Shown: positions 8,397 through 16,434, counted from the stretch's first letter. The stretch is DNA of 32,782 nucleotides from Pseudomonas sp. UYIF39 (GCF_029963765.1 NZ_JALBYU010000037.1:1-32782); one strand, 5' to 3'. The notes: generated from the sequence alone by a model not told the origin. Program-made: numbers and translations.

Positions 8397-8499
8397 AAAA
8401 GATCGCAGGCTGCGCCAGCTCCTACAGGGATCTGCGTACAGTCCGCAGGTTTAGGTCGTACACAAATCCTGTAGGAGCTGGCGCAGCCTGCGATCTTTT
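8397..8499. repeat. REPIN-like inverted pair, GCGCCAGCTCCTACAGG family
   Basis: Two perfect 32-base inverted arms (8397-8428 and 8468-8499), each containing GATCGCAGGCTGCGCCAGCT, flank a 39-base spacer. This is a different sequence family from the GCTCGCTCCCACA repeats in the same window. It starts six bases after the dehydrogenase stop codon and can also fold into a terminator-like hairpin ending in TTTT. Confidence 0.88.
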
Positions 8500-8614
8500 G
8501 CCGTCAGTCAGAAGGTTGACCCTTGTCACAATTGCGATCGTATTCGGGTCTACAATCGAGGTCTCTGCGGCACACTCTTTTATGTGACACCTTTTACGAG
8601 AGGAGAGATCAGCA

Positions 8615-8785
8615 ATGAAGATCCTGATAAAAGAATTGGCAAAATCCCAGTGGCAAGTCCGTCTGGACCAGCACGCCGTGACATTCCGCAGCGAAGCCGA
8701 AGCCCGCGCCTTCACCCGCATCCTAGAAACGCGACTACAAGCACCTCATCAAATTATTGACCGCCAGCAGCGTGCCGCTGGCTGA
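8615..8785 (+). CDS. Small conserved-type hypothetical protein (56 aa)
   Basis: The reading frame ATG 8615 to TGA 8785 encodes 56 residues, opening MKILIKELAKSQWQVRLDQH and continuing with a hydrophilic helical segment (SEAEARAFTRILETRLQ). An excellent AGGAGAG ribosome site sits 10 bases upstream. Codon choice in the gene matches its neighbours. There is no signal peptide, membrane segment or known motif. The short beta-type start followed by an Ala/Glu/Arg helix could form a small compact fold. The upstream gap holds TACAAT (8551-8556) as a possible -10 box. It converges on the Bcr/CflA gene with eight bases between stops. Function unknown. Confidence 0.7.
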   Translation: MKILIKELAKSQWQVRLDQHAVTFRSEAEARAFTRILETRLQAPHQIIDRQQRAAG

Positions 8786-8793
8786 GTCCGCCC

Positions 8794-9990
8794 TCAGACC
8801 TGGGCTTGCGCCAGCGCCCGGGCATTTTGCAACCGCCGGGTGAGCATCGCCACGCTCACCACCAGAACTCCGCACAGGCTGATGACCATGGCCATCGGCA
8901 TGGCGCTGCCGTCGTGTAAAACGCCTACCAGTGCTGCTGCCCCGGCGGCGACGCTGAATTGCAGGCAACCGAGCATCGCCGATGCACTGCCAGCCCGCGC
9001 ACCCTGCCCGTTCATGGCGCAGGCGGAGGCATTGGGCAGGATGCAACCAAGACTGGCGATGCAAACAAACAGCGGAATCAGCAATGGCCATAGCTGCGTG
9101 GTGTGCAACGAACTGACGGCCAACAGCGCCAGACCGGCGCCGACGTAGATCCACACAGTGCGCGCCAGCAGAAACGCCGGGCCACGCTTGGCCAGCAATC
9201 GCGCGTTGAGCTGCGCCACCAGAATGAAACCCGCCGCATTGGTGCCGAACAGCCAGCCGAAATGCTCGGCCGGTACGCCATACAGCTTGATGAAGACGAA
9301 CGGTGAACCGGCGATGTAGGCAAACATCCCGGCGATGGCGATGCCACCGGTCAAGGCGTGGCCGAGGTAGACCGGGTCCGACAACAATCGACCATACTGA
9401 CGCAACGCGCCGGACAACGGTTGACGCGGCACATGGGCCGGCAGACTTTCCGGCAGCCCAAGCGCCACGGCCAAACCCGCCACCGCACTGAAACCGGTCA
9501 ACACGAGAAAGATCGACTGCCAGCCCGTGGTGTTGACCAACAGCCCGCCCAGCATCGGCGCAAGAATCGGCGCCAGGCCCATCACCAGCATCAGCTGCGA
9601 AAAGACCTTCGCCGAACCTACCGCATCGCATTTATCGCTGACCACCGCGCGGGAGATCACCATCCCTGCGCAACCACCCAGCGCCTGGATGAACCGCGCG
9701 CCGATCAACCATTCCAGATTCGGCGCAAAAGCACAGGCCAGGGAGGCAGCGGTGAACAAGCCAACGCCTGTCAGCAAGGGAATGCGTCGCCCGAAGCGAT
9801 CCGCTACCGGGCCATAAGCCAGTTGACCGATGGACAAGCCAAGGAAATACGCCGCCAGGGTCAGTTGAACATGTTTTTCATCGGTGCCGAAGGCGAGCGC
9901 CATCGCCGGAAAGGCCGGCAGATAGAAATCGATCGCCAGCGGACCGAAAGCGCTCAAGGCGCCGAGAATCAGAATGGTACGGAGGTTCAT
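8794..9990 (-). CDS. Bcr/CflA-family multidrug efflux MFS transporter
   Basis: Inner-membrane drug:H+ antiporter of 398 residues with about twelve membrane segments, the normal family length. The opening ILGALSAFGPLAIDFYLPAF is the typical first helix of the Bcr/CflA subgroup, with the conserved acidic residue in its D-x-YLP motif. The motif-A loop is YGPVADRFGRRIPLL. The second half carries GCILPNASACAMN, the usual motif of TM10. Members export chloramphenicol, bicyclomycin or sulfonamides; the actual drug range is unknown. It stands alone on the minus strand, apparently monocistronic. Confidence 0.9.
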   Translation of the reverse strand: MNLRTILILGALSAFGPLAIDFYLPAFPAMALAFGTDEKHVQLTLAAYFLGLSIGQLAYGPVADRFGRRIPLLTGVGLFTAASLACAFAPNLEWLIGARFIQALGGCAGMVISRAVVSDKCDAVGSAKVFSQLMLVMGLAPILAPMLGGLLVNTTGWQSIFLVLTGFSAVAGLAVALGLPESLPAHVPRQPLSGALRQYGRLLSDPVYLGHALTGGIAIAGMFAYIAGSPFVFIKLYGVPAEHFGWLFGTNAAGFILVAQLNARLLAKRGPAFLLARTVWIYVGAGLALLAVSSLHTTQLWPLLIPLFVCIASLGCILPNASACAMNGQGARAGSASAMLGCLQFSVAAGAAALVGVLHDGSAMPMAMVISLCGVLVVSVAMLTRRLQNARALAQAQV

Positions 9991-10084
9991 CAGGCATCCA
10001 GTTGGGCATGAGTCGGCAGGCCGACAGTCTAGCCGCGCAGGGGCGCCTTGAACATTCCGTTAGGTCGCTAACTATTAAAAAGCT

Positions 10085-10282
10085 TCAGGCGACTTTCGCC
10101 TCGTAGCCTTCTTCGGTGATCACCGCGATCACCTGATCCGCCGACAAAGCGCTCTCGACGCCGACTTCTTTCGCAGCCAGATCGATACGCACGCTGGCCG
10201 CAGGATCCTTGGCTTGCAGCGCCTCAGTGATGGCTTTGACGCAGTGGCCGCAGGACATGCCTTGAACGTTGAACACTTGCAT
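10085..10282 (-). CDS. copZ: Copper chaperone CopZ (heavy-metal-associated domain)
   Basis: Single HMA-domain protein of 65 residues. It binds Cu(I) through C11 and C14 in GMSCGHC and passes it to the ATPase. The ferredoxin-like fold is completed by the helix VKAITEALQAKDP and the strand ASVRIDLAAKEVGVES. ATG 10282 is preceded by AGGAG. An in-frame upstream extension to 10390 runs through the promoter and is not coding. A CueR-type promoter lies just upstream on the same strand, so copper should induce it. Confidence 0.93.
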   Translation of the reverse strand: MQVFNVQGMSCGHCVKAITEALQAKDPAASVRIDLAAKEVGVESALSADQVIAVITEEGYEAKVA

Positions 10283-10311
10283 GGGATGACTCCTTGAGTA
10301 AGGTTGCGTGC

Positions 10312-10342
10312 AGTCTCGAGCTTGCCACTGTGGCAAGGTCAA
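10312..10342 (-). promoter_or_regulatory. CueR-type promoter of copZ
   Basis: On the minus strand, -35 TTGACC (10342-10337) and -10 GAGACT (10317-10312) are separated by 19 bases. The spacer region holds the dyad CTTGCCACAGTGGCAAG (10321-10337). An overlong 19-base spacer with a CCTT...AAGG-like dyad is the hallmark of MerR/CueR-activated promoters. It reads into copZ 30 bases downstream. Confidence 0.8.
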
Positions 10343-10429
10343 GTTCTGAAGTGAACTGCCGGGCTGGCAATCAACGCCGCGCTCGGCCAAGCTGCGTCCA
10401 TCAATGACTCGACATCAGGAGATTCAGCC

Positions 10430-10813
10430 ATGCGCTGGTCAGCTCTCAGCCTGTTTGGCTTTCTCAGCCTTTTCGCCGCCGTGCCCCCGGTCAACGCTGC
10501 CGGGGGGGACTACGGCGTGCTGATCATTTCCCGCGAGCGCCTGGAAGTCGCGACGTCCTGCGAGATTGGCGTTTATATCCAGGATCAGTTGTCGGCGCGG
10601 TTGTTCCAGGAACAAAGCACCTCGTTCAACCTGCCGCCGGGCAATGTGTCCTTGCGCCTTAAGCTGCTGCCGGGCCAGGCGCCGGGTTGCAACCCGGGCA
10701 TGCTCGCCCCGGGTTCGCAGAACATCACGCTCAAGGCCGGTGACGTGTTGAAGTTCCGGATTGCGATGACGCAGGAAGGGATGTACCTCAAGCCTGCAGC
10801 CCTCGAATATTGA
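10430..10813 (+). CDS. Small secreted hypothetical protein in the copper block
   Basis: A 127-residue protein with a clear signal peptide (MRWSALSLFGFLSLFAAV, cut near VNA-AGG), so probably periplasmic. The mature part of about 103 residues looks beta-rich, with SFNLPPGNVSLRLKL and LKAGDVLKFRIAMTQEG resembling surface-loop beta-sandwich proteins. Only two cysteines remain, C44 and C87, which could form a disulfide. There is no lipobox, CxxC or Met/His-rich copper motif. It lies between the two CueR-type promoters, reading toward cueA and divergent from copZ, with a hairpin after it. I do not recognise a named family. A role in copper or envelope stress is inference from place alone. Confidence 0.8.
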   Translation: MRWSALSLFGFLSLFAAVPPVNAAGGDYGVLIISRERLEVATSCEIGVYIQDQLSARLFQEQSTSFNLPPGNVSLRLKLLPGQAPGCNPGMLAPGSQNITLKAGDVLKFRIAMTQEGMYLKPAALEY

Positions 10814-10823
10814 TCGCCACACC

Positions 10824-10852
10824 GATCGTTCCCACACTGCGTGGGAACGATC
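10824..10852 (+). terminator. Hairpin after the secreted-protein gene
   Basis: Perfect 12-base stems GATCGTTCCCAC and GTGGGAACGATC around a five-base loop, eleven bases after the stop codon. A short T-rich stretch follows (CAATCTTTG). The right arm plus flank is repeated at 24025-24042, so it belongs to a small dispersed hairpin family as well. Confidence 0.6.
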
Positions 10853-10876
10853 AATCTTTGATCTGGGACATAGCGC

Positions 10877-10907
10877 TTGACCTTACCCGCATGGCAAGGT
10901 TGAACCT
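10877..10907 (+). promoter_or_regulatory. CueR-type promoter of cueA
   Basis: -35 TTGACC (10877-10882) and -10 GAACCT (10902-10907) are separated by exactly 19 bases. The dyad ACCTTACCC...GGCAAGGT lies between and overlaps the -35 box, as in other copper-sensor operators. It reads into cueA 30 bases later. Together with the copZ promoter it gives two independently readable CueR sites in 600 bases. Confidence 0.85.
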
Positions 10908-10936
10908 GTAGTCATCTTCTACAGGGAGCGTGACCG

Positions 10937-13330
10937 ATGTCCGAATCCACCACTTTCGATCTGCCGATTGCCGGCATGACCTGCGCCAGTTGCGCCGGGC
11001 GTGTCGAGCGCGCCTTAAGCAAAGTCATCGGCACCTCTGCCGTCAGCGTCAACCTGGCCACCGAACAGGCCCGGGTTCAAGCGCCCAGCGACAGCCTGCC
11101 GGCCTTGTTGGACGCGGTGCAGCAGGCGGGTTACAGCGTGCCGCAGCAGACCCTGGAATTGAGCATCGACGGCATGACCTGCGCCTCCTGTGTCGGCCGG
11201 GTCGAACGAGCGCTGGCCAAGGTGCCGGGGGTCAAGAGCGTCAGCGTCAACCTGGCCAATGAACGCGCCCACCTTGAGTTGCTCGGCCAGATCGACCCGC
11301 AAACCTTGATCGCGGCTGTGACCAAGGCCGGCTATAACGCCAGCGTCTGGGAAGTCGAACACCCGCAAACCGATAATCAACAACAACGCCTGCACCGTGA
11401 GCGTTGGGCCTTGATCATGGCGATCGTCCTCGCCTCGCCGCTGGTGCTGCCAATGCTGCTGCAACCGTTCGGTGTGCACTGGATGCTCCCGGCCTGGCTG
11501 CAATTCGCGTTGGCCACGCCGGTGCAATTCATCTTCGGTGCGCGCTTTTATGTGGCCGCCTGGAAAGCCGTGCGCGCCGGTGCCGGCAACATGGATTTGC
11601 TGGTCGCGTTGGGCACCAGCGCCGGTTATGGCTTGAGTCTCTATGAATGGGCCACCGCCGCCGGGCGCATGCCGCACCTGTATTTTGAGGCCTCGGCGGT
11701 GGTGATCGCCTTGGTGCTGCTGGGCAAATACCTGGAAAGCCGCGCCAAACGCCAGACCGCCAGTGCCATTCGCGCCCTCGAGGCCTTGCGCCCGGAGCGG
11801 GCGATTCAGGTGATCGACGGCCGCGAGCAGGACGTCGCCATCAGCGCCTTGCGTTTGAATGATCTGGTCATGGTCAAACCCGGCGAACGCTTCCCGGTGG
11901 ACGGTGAAGTGGTCGAAGGCCAGAGCCACGCCGACGAAGCGCTGATCAGCGGCGAAAGCCTGCCGGTGCCCAAACAACCCGGCGACAAGGTCACCGGCGG
12001 TGCGATCAATGGCGAAGGCCGGTTGCTCGTTCGCACCCTGGCCCTGGGCGCGGAAACCGTGCTCGCCCGCATCATCCGCCTCGTCGAAGATGCTCAAGCG
12101 GCGAAGGCTCCGATCCAGAAGCTGGTGGATAAAGTCAGTCAGGTGTTCGTGCCCACGGTCCTGCTGATTGCGCTGGCAACCTTGATCGGTTGGTGGTTGT
12201 ACGGCGCGCCGATGGAAACGGCGCTGATCAATGCCGTGGCGGTATTGGTGATCGCTTGCCCGTGCGCCCTGGGGTTGGCCACGCCAACAGCGATCATGGC
12301 CGGGACTGGCGTAGCGGCGCGCTACGGAATTCTGATCAAGGACGCCGAAGCGCTGGAGCGCGCGCATGAAGTCAGCGCGGTGGTGTTCGACAAGACTGGC
12401 ACGCTGACTTCAGGTACTCCGCGCATCGCTCATTTGAGCGCAATCAACCATGACGAAGCGGCGTTGCTGCAAATGGCCGGCGCCCTGCAACGCGGCAGCG
12501 AGCATCCACTGGCCAAGGCGGTTTTGGACGCTTGCGCCGAACGCGGCTTGCCGGTGGCCGATGTCAGCGACAGTCAATCGCTGACTGGCCGTGGCATCGC
12601 GGGCACTCTCGACGGTCGTCGATTGGCGCTGGGCAATCGTCGTCTCCTGGATGAGAGCGGCTTGAGTGCCGGTGAATGGGCTGAGTCTGCCGCCGCGTGG
12701 GAAACCGAAGGCCGGACCCTGTCCTGGCTGATCGAGCAAAGCCCTGAGCCGCGAGTATTGGGCCTCTTCGCTTTCGGCGACACCCTCAAACCCGGCGCGC
12801 TGCAAGCGGTGCAACAACTCAGCGCACGTAACATCAGCAGCCACCTGCTGACCGGCGACAATCGCGGCAGTGCCAAAGTGGTTGCCGAGGCGCTGGGCAT
12901 CATGGACGTCCACGCCGAAGTACTGCCGGCGGACAAAGCCGCCACCGTCGCCGAACTGAAAAAAACCGGCGTGGTAGCGATGGTCGGCGACGGCATCAAC
13001 GACGCACCCGCCCTGGCCGCCGCCGACATCGGCATCGCCATGGGCGGCGGCACCGACGTTGCGATGCACGCGGCCGGGATCACCCTGATGCGCGGCGACC
13101 CACGGCTGGTGCCGGCGGCGCTGGAGATCAGCCGCAAGACCTACGCGAAGATTCGTCAGAACCTGTTCTGGGCCTTCGTCTACAACCTGATCGGTATTCC
13201 GCTGGCAGCCTTCGGTTTCCTCAACCCGGTGCTGGCCGGTGCGGCCATGGCGTTGTCGAGCGTCAGCGTGGTGAGCAATGCGCTACTGTTGAAAACCTGG
13301 AAACCCAAGGATCTGGAGGACAACCGATGA
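10937..13330 (+). CDS. cueA: Cu(I)-exporting P1B-type ATPase CueA/CopA
   Basis: Inner-membrane copper pump of 797 residues that exports Cu(I) to the periplasm using ATP. Two N-terminal HMA domains carry GMTCASC at residues 13-19 and 79-85. Further landmarks are the actuator motif SGESLP, the metal-transport CPC (441-443) in TM6, the phosphorylated aspartate D485 in DKTGT, SEHPLAKAV of the nucleotide domain, and GDGINDAP with D685. All catalytic motifs are intact and the length is normal for the two-HMA form. A CueR-type promoter lies upstream. The stop codon overlaps the cueR start (ATGA), so pump and sensor are translationally coupled. GGGAG precedes ATG 10937. Confidence 0.97.
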   Translation: MSESTTFDLPIAGMTCASCAGRVERALSKVIGTSAVSVNLATEQARVQAPSDSLPALLDAVQQAGYSVPQQTLELSIDGMTCASCVGRVERALAKVPGVKSVSVNLANERAHLELLGQIDPQTLIAAVTKAGYNASVWEVEHPQTDNQQQRLHRERWALIMAIVLASPLVLPMLLQPFGVHWMLPAWLQFALATPVQFIFGARFYVAAWKAVRAGAGNMDLLVALGTSAGYGLSLYEWATAAGRMPHLYFEASAVVIALVLLGKYLESRAKRQTASAIRALEALRPERAIQVIDGREQDVAISALRLNDLVMVKPGERFPVDGEVVEGQSHADEALISGESLPVPKQPGDKVTGGAINGEGRLLVRTLALGAETVLARIIRLVEDAQAAKAPIQKLVDKVSQVFVPTVLLIALATLIGWWLYGAPMETALINAVAVLVIACPCALGLATPTAIMAGTGVAARYGILIKDAEALERAHEVSAVVFDKTGTLTSGTPRIAHLSAINHDEAALLQMAGALQRGSEHPLAKAVLDACAERGLPVADVSDSQSLTGRGIAGTLDGRRLALGNRRLLDESGLSAGEWAESAAAWETEGRTLSWLIEQSPEPRVLGLFAFGDTLKPGALQAVQQLSARNISSHLLTGDNRGSAKVVAEALGIMDVHAEVLPADKAATVAELKKTGVVAMVGDGINDAPALAAADIGIAMGGGTDVAMHAAGITLMRGDPRLVPAALEISRKTYAKIRQNLFWAFVYNLIGIPLAAFGFLNPVLAGAAMALSSVSVVSNALLLKTWKPKDLEDNR

Positions 13331-13740
13331 ACATCGGCCAAGCGGCCCGCCAAAGCGGCCTGAGCGCGAAGATGATCCGTTATTACGAATCCATCGGCTT
13401 GCTCAAGGCCGCCCATCGTACCGACAGCGGTTACCGGATATACGGCGACGACGACCTGCACACCCTGGCGTTCATCAAGCGTTCCCGGGACCTGGGGTTC
13501 TCACTGGAAGAGGTCGGCAAACTGCTGACCCTCTGGCAGGACCGCCAACGAGCCAGCGCCGATGTGAAGGCCCTGGCCCGTCAGCACATCGACGAGCTGA
13601 ACCAGAAAATCCGCGAACTCGGCCAACTGCGCGACACCCTGCAGGACCTGGTCGAACACTGCCACGGTGATCACCGCCCCGACTGCCCGATCCTCAAGAA
13701 CCTGGAGTCGGGCTGTTGCGCACAACCCGCTCGCCCCTGA
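13327..13740 (+). CDS. cueR: Cu(I)-responsive MerR-family regulator CueR
   Basis: Transcription activator of 137 residues. It has an N-terminal MerR winged helix (MNIGQAARQSGLSAKMIRYY), a dimerisation helix, and a metal loop with C112 and C120 (CHGDHRPDC). These cysteines and S77 match the residues known to give CueR its monovalent Cu(I)/Ag(I)/Au(I) selectivity. It overlaps the end of cueA by four bases and so is probably cotranscribed with it, giving autoregulation. Its 3' end overlaps the convergent MFS gene by 47 bases. The two promoters at 10312 and 10877 are its expected targets. Confidence 0.96.
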   Translation: MNIGQAARQSGLSAKMIRYYESIGLLKAAHRTDSGYRIYGDDDLHTLAFIKRSRDLGFSLEEVGKLLTLWQDRQRASADVKALARQHIDELNQKIRELGQLRDTLQDLVEHCHGDHRPDCPILKNLESGCCAQPARP

Positions 13741-14908
13741 TGGCCAGCCCCTTCACCACCAACAAGGTGCTGAGGGGAGTCCCGTGGAACAACAGCACCA
13801 CGGCACCCGGCGTCCACCACGAATAAAACGGCGCGGCGATCAGCATGCCGACGCCGAACCCGGTCATTTGCAACAGCGTCAGGAAGCTGAAAATCGGCAG
13901 GCGCAGGCTGTCCGGTTCACGCTGCAGGCGCGACATCAGGCCGACTTCAGAGAAACCGTCACCCAATCCCGCCGGCAGCGAGAACAGCAGCAGCCCGTAA
14001 AGGGTCTGCTGCTGGAACATCAGGATGAAGCCGCAGGACATCAGCAGCACACCAAAGAAAAATCGCCGCTCCAGGTTCACGTTATCCGAGCCTTTCAGTC
14101 GGCTGGCGATGCGTGCACCGATGAGTTTTCCGCTGGCCCAGACCGCCAGCATCAGACCCAGCGTGGTGCTGGCCGACTCGGGTGTCAGCAGTTTTGAAAT
14201 GATCGGGAACCCCACATTGTGCGCGGCACTGCCAAGGGTGTCGGCCATGGCCACCGCGAGCATCGCTGCCACCACCGGTGTACTGCGCAGCCCCTGGAGC
14301 AGGGCCGCCCATTCACCACGTTCGTGGATGGGTTCATCACTGGGGGCAGGTTGTGAAAAACGCAGCGGCAAGATGAACAGCGCGGCCAGCAGATAAGTGA
14401 CCACGTTCAATGCAAACACCGTTTCAAAGCCGAATGCTGCCACTAAAAGCCCCGACACCAGACTTCCGCCGACCATGGCTGCCGAAGACGCCGAGGTGAT
14501 CCAGGCGTTGGTTTTGAGCAGATGCTCAGCGTCGATCAAGTGCGGCAACTGACTGTTGAGGCCGATGGCGAACATTGAGTTGCCGAATCCCAGACCGAAA
14601 GCGATCACCGGTAACAGCAGCATCTGCTGGGCGACAGGTAGCACAAGCAGCAGGCCCAGCAGCCCGGCGCGCAGCAGGTCGAAGGCAATCAGCGGCAGGC
14701 GCCCGGCCCAGCGACGATAAAACGTCGTGCCGATGAGGCTGGCGAAGATTCCACCCGCCACACGGCTGGCGAGAAAGATCCCGACGCTCATGGCGCTGTT
14801 GCTGAGCAGGTAGACGTAGGTAGCCAGGGCGACCATGTTGAGAAAGGCGCCGAAGTCCGAGACCAGACGAGCGGTGATGATCAGTTGGGCGTTGCGGGGG
14901 GAATTCAC
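13694..14908 (-). CDS. MFS transporter (exporter-like, EntS/MFS_3 type)
   Basis: Inner-membrane permease of 404 residues with about eleven to twelve hydrophobic segments. The opening RNAQLIITARLVSDFGAFLN and the loop GTTFYRRWAGR resemble the group that includes the enterobactin exporter EntS and macrolide exporters. The start is GTG 14908, with AAGGA seven bases upstream; an ATG two bases earlier is followed immediately by TGA and cannot be used. The 3' end runs 47 bases into the convergent cueR gene, with no terminator between them. Substrate unknown; a siderophore or drug is only a family-based guess. Confidence 0.85.
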   Translation of the reverse strand: MNSPRNAQLIITARLVSDFGAFLNMVALATYVYLLSNSAMSVGIFLASRVAGGIFASLIGTTFYRRWAGRLPLIAFDLLRAGLLGLLLVLPVAQQMLLLPVIAFGLGFGNSMFAIGLNSQLPHLIDAEHLLKTNAWITSASSAAMVGGSLVSGLLVAAFGFETVFALNVVTYLLAALFILPLRFSQPAPSDEPIHERGEWAALLQGLRSTPVVAAMLAVAMADTLGSAAHNVGFPIISKLLTPESASTTLGLMLAVWASGKLIGARIASRLKGSDNVNLERRFFFGVLLMSCGFILMFQQQTLYGLLLFSLPAGLGDGFSEVGLMSRLQREPDSLRLPIFSFLTLLQMTGFGVGMLIAAPFYSWWTPGAVVLLFHGTPLSTLLVVKGLAIRGERVVRNSPTPGS

Positions 14909-14972
14909 ATTCAGTCCTTGAGTGTGGGGAGCAGCAGGGAGAACACAAAATTCAGCTACACCAAAAATCTAC

Positions 14973-15061
14973 TGTGGGAGCGAGCTTGCTCGCGATAGCG
15001 GTGTGACAGCCAAAATTGATGTGACTGACACACCGCTATCGCGAGCAAGCTCGCTCCCACA
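14973..15061. repeat. REPIN, GCGAGC family
   Basis: Perfect 33-base inverted arms (14973-15005 and 15029-15061) built on TGTGGGAGCGAGCTTGCTCG flank a 23-base spacer. It lies between the MFS start region and the RIO kinase 3' end, and is the longest perfect example of this family in the window. Confidence 0.9.
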
Positions 15062-15103
15062 TTTGATCTCCAATGTTTGGAGATGCGGTGACAAGTTTCC
15101 ATA

Positions 15104-15129
15104 AAAAACCCGGCCGAAGCCGGGTTTTT
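15104..15129 (-). terminator. Rho-independent terminator of the RIO kinase gene
   Basis: Stem AAAAACCCGGC / GCCGGGTTTTT with a four-base loop, 10 bases after the RIO kinase stop codon on the minus strand. The minus transcript ends in a run of T after a GC-rich stem. The A-run on the other side would make it work in both directions. Confidence 0.9.
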
Positions 15130-15139
15130 CGTTAACCAA

Positions 15140-16033
15140 TCACTGCATCCAGGGCGGAGGCGGCTCTTCGGTTTTGCCCGGTGGCGCATCGTCTGCCGCG
15201 CGCACCGCTTGCTTACGCTCTTCATCAAGGCGTGCCGCCTCGATCTCGCGCATGATCCCGCCAACATCGGCCAACTCTTCCGGCTCGTCGAACTCGCCGG
15301 TCAAGATGCTGGCCGGGTGCAAGGTGCCGGCTTCGAACAGGGCCCACATTTCCTTGGCGTACTTGGTCTTTTTCAGCTCCGGCGCAAAACGCCCGAAGTA
15401 GGACGCCATGTTGCCGACATCCCGCTCCAGCATGCTGAACGCGTGGTTGTTGCCAGCAGCGTCGACCGCTTGCGGTAGATCGATGATCACCGGGCCGGTC
15501 GGGGTCAGCAGTACGTTGAACTCCGACAGGTCACCGTGCACCAGACCGGTACACAACATCAGCACGATTTGCGAAATCAGGAACGCGTGATACTCGCGCG
15601 CCTGATCCGGCTCCAGCACCACGTCATTCAGACGCGGCGCGGCATCACCGTACTCATCGGCCACCAGCTCCATCAGCAGCACGCCTTCAAGGAAGTCGTA
15701 AGGCTGAGGAACCCGAACGCCAGCACCGGCCAGACGGAACAACGCCGCCACTTCAGCATTCTGCCAGGCATCTTCGGTTTCTTTCTTGCCGAACTTGGAG
15801 CCCTTGGCCATCGCACGAGCCTGACGGCTGTTGCGCACCTTGCGGCCTTCCTGATACTCGGCCGCCTGACGGAAACTGCGTTTATTCGCCTCCTTGTAGA
15901 CCTTCGCGCAACGTAACTCGTTGCCGCAGCGCACCACATAAACAGCTGCTTCTTTACCACTCATGAGTGGGCGCAGCACCTCGTCGACCAGACCGTCCTC
16001 GATCAGGGGTTCAATGCGTTTTGGAGTCTTCAT
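15140..16033 (-). CDS. RIO-type serine protein kinase
   Basis: Cytosolic atypical kinase of 297 residues of the bacterial RIO group. Visible elements are the RIO glycine-loop substitute MSGKEAAVYVV (24-34), the ATP-binding lysine in CAKVYK (K44), the basic stretch around 61-84, the catalytic loop HGDLSEFN (D168, N173) and the metal-binding IIDLPQ (D185). All key residues are present, so activity is likely. In archaea and eukaryotes RIO kinases mature the small ribosomal subunit; the bacterial role is not settled. The C-terminal tail of about 70 residues is acidic and then proline-rich. The ribosome site before ATG 16033 is weak. It is a lone gene with its own terminator. Confidence 0.93.
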   Translation of the reverse strand: MKTPKRIEPLIEDGLVDEVLRPLMSGKEAAVYVVRCGNELRCAKVYKEANKRSFRQAAEYQEGRKVRNSRQARAMAKGSKFGKKETEDAWQNAEVAALFRLAGAGVRVPQPYDFLEGVLLMELVADEYGDAAPRLNDVVLEPDQAREYHAFLISQIVLMLCTGLVHGDLSEFNVLLTPTGPVIIDLPQAVDAAGNNHAFSMLERDVGNMASYFGRFAPELKKTKYAKEMWALFEAGTLHPASILTGEFDEPEELADVGGIMREIEAARLDEERKQAVRAADDAPPGKTEEPPPPWMQ

Positions 16034-16434
16034 CAGCTTTTATTGGGGGTCCTTTATTACCAAACACGCGAAAGTCATTCGTTATACGGCAATCCACTCA
16101 TTCGGGGGAGGGGTTGCCGACCTATGAACGTTCCTGTGACCGTCAACAAGCACACAATGTGCCGGTTTAATCAGTCAGCAACCGCCGGTCGTCATCGGCC
16201 GCCACAGATCATAGCTGACCCTGCGTCACTTGTTGCTGAAGGGCTAAGCGGGTATTTGCGACAGAAGCTGACATCTCGATTCATGCCCTTCGTAGGATTT
16301 TTCTTAACAGGCCTCAATTTCCGCCGTCACCAGCCGAAGTTATCAATGACAAAGTGATTTGTCCGACAATCGTTCTGCCAATATCCGCGAGTCATCTGCA
16401 CTGCGTGGGCCTACAAGAAAAATCTGGAGCGCGG
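16034..16434. other. Intergenic region between RIO kinase and chemoreceptor (401 bases)
   Basis: Divergent upstream regions of the RIO kinase and the chemoreceptor. Its base composition is less GC-rich than the flanking genes. A sigma28-like site lies at 16314-16340. A 104-residue plus-strand frame crosses it (16043-16357) but has no family likeness, ribosome site or coding bias that I can support. Confidence 0.5.
16314..16340 (+). promoter_or_regulatory. Possible sigma28 (FliA) promoter of the chemoreceptor
   Basis: TCAA (16314-16317), fifteen bases, then GCCGAAGT (16333-16340). The FliA consensus is TAAA, fifteen bases, GCCGATAA. The fit is six of eight in the -10 half and three of four in the -35 half. 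It lies about 95 bases before the chemoreceptor ATG. FliA control would fit a chemotaxis gene. Confidence 0.45.

Noticed and set aside
16043..16357. A 104-codon plus-strand frame before the chemoreceptor
   Set aside because: No ribosome site, no family likeness, atypical composition, and it overlaps the probable promoter region.
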